A DNA stretch of 33,284 nucleotides. It comes from Bacteroidota bacterium (GTDB lineage: Bacteria > Bacteroidota > Bacteroidia > Bacteroidales > GCA-2748055). The notes under the pieces were generated by a model. That model ran no database searches, was not told the DNA's origin, and saw only the letters and a list, made by a program, of their open reading frames with translations. The stretch covers positions 1 through 33,284 of the forward strand of contig QMPQ01000010.1 of assembly GCA_003648635.1 (NCBI GenBank), in the 5' to 3' direction. Shown piece by piece: positions 16,543-23,358 of the stretch. How positions within the stretch are numbered: position 1 is the stretch's first letter; each line of letters begins with the position of its first letter. Position numbers and translations under genes: made by a program.

Positions 16543-18735
16543 TTGAAGCAATCTGATGACATTAAACTATTCCTGAAAGCCATACCCAACAGCTATGGTC
16601 AGGTGTTCTTCTCGGACCAGCGTCTGTTTGCAGGAATCCTTTTAGTAGTGACCTTTTTTGATCTCTATGCAGGAGTGTTTGGATTGCTTTCGGTGATCAT
16701 CACCAATCTGGTGGGCTTCCTTCTGGGATTTGATAAAAAGACCATCTCAAAAGGGGTATTTGGATTCAACAGCTTACTTGTGGGATTGGGGCTTGGAGTC
16801 TATTTCGAACCCAGCTTATACCTGGTACTGGTCATCCTCATGGGGGCCATTCTGACCCTTTTAATCGCAGTATCGCTTCAAGGGGTGATTGGAAAATATG
16901 CCCTGCCCTATCTCTCCATTCCCTTCCTGCTTTCCATCTGGGTCATGACCCTGGCTACCAAGGAATTTACAGCACTGGGAATCAGCGAACGGGGCATCTA
17001 TACCTTTAATGACCTCTATACCATTGGGGGTGATCCCCTGGTCAGGATTTATGAATGGTGGAACGACCTGCAGCTGCCCAAATCCCTCCGGGTTTATTTT
17101 ATCTCCCTGGGGGCCATTCTTTTCCAGTACAACCTGCTTTCAGGAATCATCCTCAGCATTGGTTTATTGCTGTTTTCCAGGATCTCATTTTCACTGTCGC
17201 TTATCGGATTCTATACCGCATACCTCTTCTATGAAATCATCGGTGCCGATATATCAGAATTAAGCTACAGCTATATTGGCTTCAACTACATACTTACCTC
17301 CATTGCAATAGGCGGATTTTTTATTATACCTTCCAAAAGATCGTATCTCTGGGTGGTATTGCTGATCCCTATTGTGGCCATGATTACCATCAGCCTTTCC
17401 AGGGTGTTTGCCATATTCAGCCTGCCCATCTATTCCCTGCCCTTTAACCTGGTGGTACTTTTGTTCCTGTATGCATTGAAATTCAGGCTCAGACCTTCTG
17501 TAAAGCTCTCCGAGGTTCTCATTCAACACAATTCGCCTGAGAAAAACCTCTATGCCTTTCACAACGATTTGGTGCGGTTCAGGCAGCATGAACAGAAGCC
17601 TGTCATATTGCCTTTCCTGGGGACCTGGACCATATCCCAGGGCCATGACGGGGAGCATACCCATAAAGATGAATTCCGGCATGCCTGGGATTTTGTGATC
17701 ACCAACATGGAGGAGAAGCAATTTATGGGGAGTGGTGACCTGCTGACCGATTACTTCTGCTACGACAAGATGGTCCTGGCCCCCGCCGACGGAACAGTGG
17801 AATTTGTGGCGGACCGCATCCCCGACAATGTGGTGGGAGAGGTCAACCTCAAAGAGAATTGGGGAAATACAGTCATCATCAAACATGATGAACATCTGTA
17901 TACTTCCCTGAGTCATTTAAAAGAGGGCTCAATCAAGGTAAAGGAAGGTGACACCATCAAAGAGGGTGTTGAGATCGGACGTTGCGGAAACTCGGGAAGG
18001 TCCCCTTATCCCCATCTCCATTTTCAGATCCAGGAAACCCCCTACATCGGATCGGTCACAAAGGAGTATCCAATCTCTTATCACATCCTGCACCATGAAA
18101 ACAGCTTTGACCTGAAATCATTTGAGGTCCCTGGATTGGGCGATCAGATATCGAACATTGAGCGAAACGAACTACTTTACAACGCTTTTCATTTCATTCC
18201 GGGCAAGCGGTTCCATTTCGATGTAATCCTCAATGGGGAGCAGAGCGAATGCACCTGGGAAGTAAATACCGATCCCTACAACAATGCCTACATCCGGTGT
18301 CAGCAGTCAGGCGCCATGGCCTACTTTGTCAACGATGGCAACCTGCTGTTCTTTACTCACTATTCAGGCCATAAGAAAGATCTGCTTTACTACTTTTTCA
18401 TGTCTACATTCCAGGTTCAGCAGGGCTTTTATCAGGACCTCACCATCACTGACAGCTACCCGCTAAACCTGATCTTCAACCAGCCCCTGCTGGGTGTGCA
18501 GGACCTGGTAGCTCCGTTCTGGAAATTCCTTCGCTCTGATTTCAAATGCACATATGATTGGATCGACAGTGACATGGCCCCTACAAAGATCAGGCTGGCC
18601 TCTTCAGCAAAGAATTCCATGGCAGGAAAAACGGTAAGAACATTCGAATTCACCGTGGTCATCAATGAAAAAGGGATTCGCAAACTGACCGTGAATTCGA
18701 AAAACCTGAAGCTGGAGGCCACATGTACAGGATAA
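16543..18735 (+). CDS. Urea-transporter-like channel fused to an M23 peptidase domain
   Basis: This is a 730-residue inner-membrane protein with two parts. Residues about 20-320 form some ten hydrophobic helices with features of the urea transporter family (GFNSLLVGLGLG, a YLSIPFLLS helix, and an internal repeat with GFNYILTSIAIGG), a passive channel fold. Residues about 350-500 form an M23 (LytM-like) zinc peptidase domain: His372, His374, His380 and Asp383 before the first strand, His458 in SLSHLKEG and the HLHF motif (His491, His493). A further beta-rich region of about 220 residues follows. The start is TTG 16543, since an in-frame stop precedes it and no ATG occurs before the first helix. 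Its last 13 bases overlap the next gene. The peptidase domain probably faces the periplasm. Confidence 0.85.
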   Translation: MKQSDDIKLFLKAIPNSYGQVFFSDQRLFAGILLVVTFFDLYAGVFGLLSVIITNLVGFLLGFDKKTISKGVFGFNSLLVGLGLGVYFEPSLYLVLVILMGAILTLLIAVSLQGVIGKYALPYLSIPFLLSIWVMTLATKEFTALGISERGIYTFNDLYTIGGDPLVRIYEWWNDLQLPKSLRVYFISLGAILFQYNLLSGIILSIGLLLFSRISFSLSLIGFYTAYLFYEIIGADISELSYSYIGFNYILTSIAIGGFFIIPSKRSYLWVVLLIPIVAMITISLSRVFAIFSLPIYSLPFNLVVLLFLYALKFRLRPSVKLSEVLIQHNSPEKNLYAFHNDLVRFRQHEQKPVILPFLGTWTISQGHDGEHTHKDEFRHAWDFVITNMEEKQFMGSGDLLTDYFCYDKMVLAPADGTVEFVADRIPDNVVGEVNLKENWGNTVIIKHDEHLYTSLSHLKEGSIKVKEGDTIKEGVEIGRCGNSGRSPYPHLHFQIQETPYIGSVTKEYPISYHILHHENSFDLKSFEVPGLGDQISNIERNELLYNAFHFIPGKRFHFDVILNGEQSECTWEVNTDPYNNAYIRCQQSGAMAYFVNDGNLLFFTHYSGHKKDLLYYFFMSTFQVQQGFYQDLTITDSYPLNLIFNQPLLGVQDLVAPFWKFLRSDFKCTYDWIDSDMAPTKIRLASSAKNSMAGKTVRTFEFTVVINEKGIRKLTVNSKNLKLEATCTG

Positions 18736-20075
18736 TTATCTCTATATGGCTTTTGGGGTTTGTCTCCTTGGGTATCAAGGCACAGGAACCGGCAGATTTT
18801 AACACCATCAACAGGAAAACCTATCAGCTTTACCTTTCCCAGAAATGGGATAGTGTGATTATTATGGGGAAGCAGGCTCTTAAGCAGGAGATGGACTTCT
18901 ACTACCTGAGGATGAGAATTGGGATCGCCTATTACAGCAAAAAACATTATCGAACTGCGGCACGTCATTTCTCTGCCGCACTGGAACAGAACCAGGGCGA
19001 TCCTGTAGCCCTGGAATACCTGTATTTCTCAAGGCTCTATTCGGGACAATCTGAACAGGCCGGGTGGACCAGGGAAGAGTTCAAAGGAGAGCTGGCCCGT
19101 AAGCTGCCTCCCCTGGCACCCAGGTTTTTTGAAAATCTCTCGCTTGAGTACCTCTACAACAAAGGAGTGGATGATGATATTTTTAAGGATCCCGCAGAGC
19201 TATATCCCCTGAGTACCTCAGGTCAACAATCAACCACGAGGCACTTCTCTAATGCCTCCCTTGCATTTACCAACCGCATCGCACCAGGTGTTCGGCTATC
19301 CCATGCTTTTACATATCTGTCAAAATCCAACCACTATTTTTCCAGTGACGGAATAACCGCGATCTATATGTCAGAGCAGCAAGTCAGACAGTATCAGTAT
19401 TACCTTTCACCTGAATTTGCCACCCGTACGGGTTCTCTCTTTACGCCCATGTTACATATCATCGGTATCAGTTCTCAGGTGCCATATGACTCCAACCAGG
19501 CATTCCAGGGAGGTTCCAGTATAAGGCTGGGCTACTTGAAGCAAACTGATATTGTTACCGGATTGGGATTTGTCCAGGAGCTGGGTAAGGTGAACCTGCA
19601 CCTTGGAGCATACTACAGCAAGCTTAACCAGGCAGACCAGTTCCAAAACAGATTGGGTATTACCTGGTTCCCAATGGGAAACCTCAATCTCTATGCAGGT
19701 GGCTATGTAAACAGCCAGTATGAAATTAATCCGGGATTGGATGGTGTCATCAGGATCATCCCAGAACTTATGTTTGGATTTACCATTGCTGAAAAGGTGT
19801 GGATCGATATGAATGGAAGCATGGGAGATATGACCAATTATCTTGAAAACAACGGCATGATTGTTCACAACAGCTTTGCCGAGGTGATTGAAAAGAAAAT
19901 AAAATTATCACTTTCCATTCCAATAACAGAGGGGAAGTCAATGTTTTATATGGGTGGGATGTGGACCTCAAATAGAAGTGACTTCAGTGCTTCGGATCCG
20001 GGTACAACTGATGTAAGCAATACGATATACTATAATGCAATCTCAATATACGGAGGACTAACATGGAAATTTTAA
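18723..20075 (+). CDS. TPR plus outer-membrane beta-barrel protein
   Basis: This is a 450-residue exported protein. Residues 1-20 are a signal peptide ending near IKAQ. Residues about 30-115 contain TPR-like helix pairs (YLSQKWDSVIIMGKQAL, then RIGIAYYSKKHYRTAARHF). From about residue 135 the sequence changes to amphipathic beta strands with aromatic girdles and ends in GGLTWKF, with the terminal Phe expected for an outer-membrane barrel of about 14-16 strands. It is not a clear member of a named family; YaiO-type proteins are a possible relative. Its ATG overlaps the end of the channel gene by 13 bases and its own end overlaps the next gene by 13 bases, so it is translated with the operon and is presumably its outer-membrane component. 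Confidence 0.75.
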   Translation: MYRIIISIWLLGFVSLGIKAQEPADFNTINRKTYQLYLSQKWDSVIIMGKQALKQEMDFYYLRMRIGIAYYSKKHYRTAARHFSAALEQNQGDPVALEYLYFSRLYSGQSEQAGWTREEFKGELARKLPPLAPRFFENLSLEYLYNKGVDDDIFKDPAELYPLSTSGQQSTTRHFSNASLAFTNRIAPGVRLSHAFTYLSKSNHYFSSDGITAIYMSEQQVRQYQYYLSPEFATRTGSLFTPMLHIIGISSQVPYDSNQAFQGGSSIRLGYLKQTDIVTGLGFVQELGKVNLHLGAYYSKLNQADQFQNRLGITWFPMGNLNLYAGGYVNSQYEINPGLDGVIRIIPELMFGFTIAEKVWIDMNGSMGDMTNYLENNGMIVHNSFAEVIEKKIKLSLSIPITEGKSMFYMGGMWTSNRSDFSASDPGTTDVSNTIYYNAISIYGGLTWKF

Positions 20076-20695
20076 GACATTACATACTGCTGTTTTTGTT
20101 CAGCATGATGATCCCTGCAACTACTGTTTCAGGTCAGAGTTTCACAGAAACCAAAAATGCTTTTCAGCAAAGCTACATCCAGGAAGCCACAGGTGAAACC
20201 AGCGGTGCCATCACCAGTTTGAAAAATGTATATAGCGAAAAATCTTATGAAGTCAACTTGCGTCTGGGCTGGCTAAGTTACCAGGCAGGCAGCTTCACCG
20301 AATCCACGGCCTACTATAACAGGGCCATAGACCTGATGCCCTATGCCATCGAACCCAGGTTTGGAGTGGTCTACCCGGGAGCAGCCATGGGCAACTGGAC
20401 CATGGTAATGGCCCAATATGAGAAGATCCTGGAGATAAGTCCCAACAACTCCATCGCCATGCACAGGCTGGGTTTGATCCTATATGGGAAGGCAGATTAT
20501 GAATCGTCCAGAAAATATTTCGAAAAGGTGGTCAATTTATACCCATTTGATTATGACGCCCTGAGCATGCTGGCCTGGTCCCATTTCAAATTGAACAATT
20601 TCCGGGAGGCGAAAGTACTTTTCCAGAAAGCCCTGCTGCATACCCCGGGTGGAACTTCAGCCATGGAGGGACTTGAGCTATTAGATATGCCTTAG
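20063..20695 (+). CDS. Periplasmic TPR-repeat protein
   Basis: This is a 210-residue exported TPR protein. Residues 1-25 are a signal peptide (hydrophobic core YILLFLFSMMI, cut near TVSGQ). TPR helix pairs follow, for example LRLGWLSYQAGSFTESTAYYNRAIDL, then AMHRLGLILYGKADYESSRKYFEKVV and ALSMLAWSHFKLNNFREAKVLFQKAL, each shown here only in part as conserved. It probably works as a protein-interaction scaffold in the periplasm beside the barrel protein. The ATG is preceded by a good ribosome binding site (GGAGG, 20052-20056) inside the previous gene. It is the last gene of the operon. No terminator hairpin is visible behind it. Confidence 0.85.
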   Translation: MEILRHYILLFLFSMMIPATTVSGQSFTETKNAFQQSYIQEATGETSGAITSLKNVYSEKSYEVNLRLGWLSYQAGSFTESTAYYNRAIDLMPYAIEPRFGVVYPGAAMGNWTMVMAQYEKILEISPNNSIAMHRLGLILYGKADYESSRKYFEKVVNLYPFDYDALSMLAWSHFKLNNFREAKVLFQKALLHTPGGTSAMEGLELLDMP

Positions 20696-20696
20696 T

Positions 20697-20727
20697 TTTA
20701 ATCTGACAGAAAGCTGGGATAATTTTC
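20697..20727 (+). promoter_or_regulatory. Possible promoter of the GH116 gene
   Basis: TTTA (20697-20700) and TAATTTTC (20720-20727) are separated by exactly 19 bases, the spacing of Bacteroidota promoters. Each differs by one base from TTTG and TAnnTTTG. A palindrome TTTCCA-TT-TGGAAA (20724-20737) overlaps the -7 element and could be an operator. The site is weak, and read-through from the upstream operon is also possible. Confidence 0.3.
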
Positions 20728-20775
20728 CATTTGGAAAGAATGAATTTCATAACTTGGGAATTCAATCTTCCCAAC

Positions 20776-23343
20776 ATGAAAACTTCGCATCTGTTCTTAT
20801 GGATAGCCCTCACCGGTCTGGCCAGTGCTTGCAGTAACTCCCGACCGGAAAAAGAGGATACTGTATTTAACACCACTTATACAGGAGAGCGCCTGAACCG
20901 TGTGGCTTTCCCCATGGGGGGAATGGGTGCCGGAATGATCTGTCTGGAGGGTACCGGAGCCATCTCTCATGTTTCGGTCAGGCATAAACCTGATGTATTC
21001 AATGAGCCCTTTATGTTCGGGGCCATCGCTGTAGAAGGCCTGGAAAACGGTTCCAAAGTTCTGGAGGGCCCGGTACCCGAACGCAAGTTGTATGGTGCCC
21101 CCTATACAGGAAACGGAAGTTCTAATAGTAGCTATGGATTTCCCAGGTTTGATCATGCTGAATTCCTGGCAAGATTCCCTTTTGCATCAGTGAAGCTTCA
21201 AGATGATGACCTCCCCCTTGATGTAGAAATTAAAGGCTGGAGTCCCTTCAGCCCAGGCGAGGAAGATCTATCCTCCATGCCCATGGCCGCACTTGAGTAT
21301 ACCTTTGTCAACCGGACTGACTCAGTTTTAAAAATGGTGTTTTCATACCATGCCGAGAACTTTATGCGGATCCGCGGGGCGAATGAATGGGGAATGACTT
21401 ATGAAAATAAGGGACATAGTATAGAGAAGACCCGGAACGGATTTATTCTGGCGCAGTCCTGCTTCCCTGATAAGCCACATTACAAAGGTGATTTTGCCAT
21501 CTCCACCCTGGAGGATGCCACGGTGGATCACCGGTGGTTCAGGGGGGGCTGGTACGATGCCCGCACCATGCTATGGAAAGATATTGAACAAGCCCAGGCG
21601 GTTTCTGATACAGCTGTCTCCGGGTCTGCCAATGCCTCACTGTATGTTCCATTTTCATTGCATCCAGGAGATTCAAAAACCATACACCTTCTGATGTCGT
21701 GGTATGTTCCCCATTCGGATCAGAGGTTTGGAGGCATTCCTGCAGTACAAGAGGATGCTTTCGCCTGTGATCCTGCCACCGCTTGTTGTTCGCCAGAATA
21801 TACATCCCAATTCTATGAGCCCTGGTACTCCCAAAAGTTTGCAGACATCTATGAAGTATCTCAATTCCTGGTATCAAATTACAAAGAACTGCGAGATCAA
21901 TCTGATCTGTTCAGCCAGACCTTCTATGCTTCTGATCTTCCTCCGGAGGTCCTTGAGGCGGTTTCTGCTAACCTGGGGATATTAAAATCCCCCACGGTGC
22001 TCAGACAGAAAAACGGGGCTTTATGGGCATTTGAGGGTTGTTTTGATGCAGGCAGCGGATGTTGTATCGGATCCTGTACACATGTGTGGAATTATGCTCA
22101 GGCCATTCCCCACCTCTTCCCTCGTCTGGAACGAAGTCTACGGGAAACAGAATTTCTGCAAAGCCAGGATGAAGCGGGTCACCAGAACTTCCGGTCTGCC
22201 CTGCCTATCCAGTACACCGATCATGGCTTTCATGCAGCAGCCGATGGCCAGCTGGGGGGAATGATGAAGGTTTACCGCGACTGGCGTATCTCAGGAGATA
22301 CACAATGGCTACAGGCCCTCTGGCCAAAAATCAAGTCGAGCTATGAATTTTGTTCACACAGCTGGGATCCTGACAGGATAGGGGTACTGGTAGAGCCTCA
22401 CCACAACACCTATGATATAGAATTCTGGGGACCCGATGGAATGTGTAGCAGCATCTATCTGGGTGCAACCCTGGCCATGATAGAAATGGCAGAAGCCCTC
22501 GGCGAGGATATCACTTCTTTCCGGAATATCCTGGACAATGGAATCAGGTATATGGTGGATAATCTTTATAACGGGGAATATTTTATCCAAAAAACCACCT
22601 GGAAAGGCCTGAGAACTCCTCCTCCCGATGAACACCTGGAGGCCAACTGGAATATCAATTACAGCAAGGAAGCCTTTGACATTCTGAAAAAGGAGGGCCC
22701 CAAATACCAGTATGGGAACGGGTGCCTTGCAGATGGTATAATCGGTGCGTGGTTTAATGCTGTATGCGGACTGCCGGAGTTCCTGGACCGAGAAAAGGTT
22801 CATAGTCACCTGAATTCCATTCACCAGTACAATTTCAGAACCGATCTGTCTGATCATGTAAATCCGCAACGGCCCGGATTTGGAGCAGGAAAGGACGGTG
22901 GACTGCTTCTTTGTACCTGGCCACAGGGTGATCAACCCTCACTACCCTTCGTTTACAGCAATGAGGTATGGACCGGCATTGAATACCAGGTGGCTTCCCA
23001 CCTGATGATGCATGGCGAGGTGGAAAAGGGACTGGAAATCGTTCAGGAAGTAAGAAAACGGTATGATGGTACCTTTAGAAACCCTTTTAATGAATACGAG
23101 TGTGGTCACTGGTATGCAAGGGCATTGTCAAGTTATGCATTAATGCAAGGTCTTACCGGTCTCTTTTATGATGCTATAGATAAAACACTTTATATAAATT
23201 CGCAGTTGGGTAACAATTTTCAATGCTTTATTTCCACCGAAACCGGTTATGGATTGGCCGGACTACGAAACGGCGAGCCATTCGTAGAGGTGGTTGTTGG
23301 ACATATTGAGGTTGAAAGGTTTGAAAACAGAACCAGTCAATAA
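20776..23343 (+). CDS. GH116-family beta-glycosidase lipoprotein
   Basis: This is an 855-residue glycosidase related to non-lysosomal glucosylceramidase/bile-acid beta-glucosidase (GH116), which cleaves beta-glucosides or beta-xylosides. ATG 20776 gives a signal peptide with a good lipobox (LASAC, Cys19), so it is lipid-anchored. The N-terminal beta domain starts with RVAFPMGGMGAGMICLEGTG, typical of the family. The alpha-barrel domain contains CTHVWNYAQAIPHLFP, ADGQLGGMMKVYRDWRISGD, HNTYDIEFWG and the C-terminal GHWYARALSSYALMQGLTG stretch. The exact catalytic Glu and Asp cannot be assigned safely without an alignment. It lies 80 bases after the TPR gene and 15 bases from the end of the convergent fkp gene. 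It is more likely a glycan-use gene than part of the upstream operon. Confidence 0.85.
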   Translation: MKTSHLFLWIALTGLASACSNSRPEKEDTVFNTTYTGERLNRVAFPMGGMGAGMICLEGTGAISHVSVRHKPDVFNEPFMFGAIAVEGLENGSKVLEGPVPERKLYGAPYTGNGSSNSSYGFPRFDHAEFLARFPFASVKLQDDDLPLDVEIKGWSPFSPGEEDLSSMPMAALEYTFVNRTDSVLKMVFSYHAENFMRIRGANEWGMTYENKGHSIEKTRNGFILAQSCFPDKPHYKGDFAISTLEDATVDHRWFRGGWYDARTMLWKDIEQAQAVSDTAVSGSANASLYVPFSLHPGDSKTIHLLMSWYVPHSDQRFGGIPAVQEDAFACDPATACCSPEYTSQFYEPWYSQKFADIYEVSQFLVSNYKELRDQSDLFSQTFYASDLPPEVLEAVSANLGILKSPTVLRQKNGALWAFEGCFDAGSGCCIGSCTHVWNYAQAIPHLFPRLERSLRETEFLQSQDEAGHQNFRSALPIQYTDHGFHAAADGQLGGMMKVYRDWRISGDTQWLQALWPKIKSSYEFCSHSWDPDRIGVLVEPHHNTYDIEFWGPDGMCSSIYLGATLAMIEMAEALGEDITSFRNILDNGIRYMVDNLYNGEYFIQKTTWKGLRTPPPDEHLEANWNINYSKEAFDILKKEGPKYQYGNGCLADGIIGAWFNAVCGLPEFLDREKVHSHLNSIHQYNFRTDLSDHVNPQRPGFGAGKDGGLLLCTWPQGDQPSLPFVYSNEVWTGIEYQVASHLMMHGEVEKGLEIVQEVRKRYDGTFRNPFNEYECGHWYARALSSYALMQGLTGLFYDAIDKTLYINSQLGNNFQCFISTETGYGLAGLRNGEPFVEVVVGHIEVERFENRTSQ

Positions 23344-23358
23344 TTTCTTAGGAACAGA

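Noticed and set aside
20724-20737. Palindrome TTTCCA-TT-TGGAAA as a firm operator for the GH116 gene
   Set aside because: It is a short A/T-rich palindrome with no second copy and no adjacent regulator, so it is mentioned only with the weak promoter.
23344-23358. Bidirectional terminator between the GH116 and fkp genes
   Set aside because: The gap is only 15 bases and neither it nor the flanking gene ends contain a convincing hairpin.
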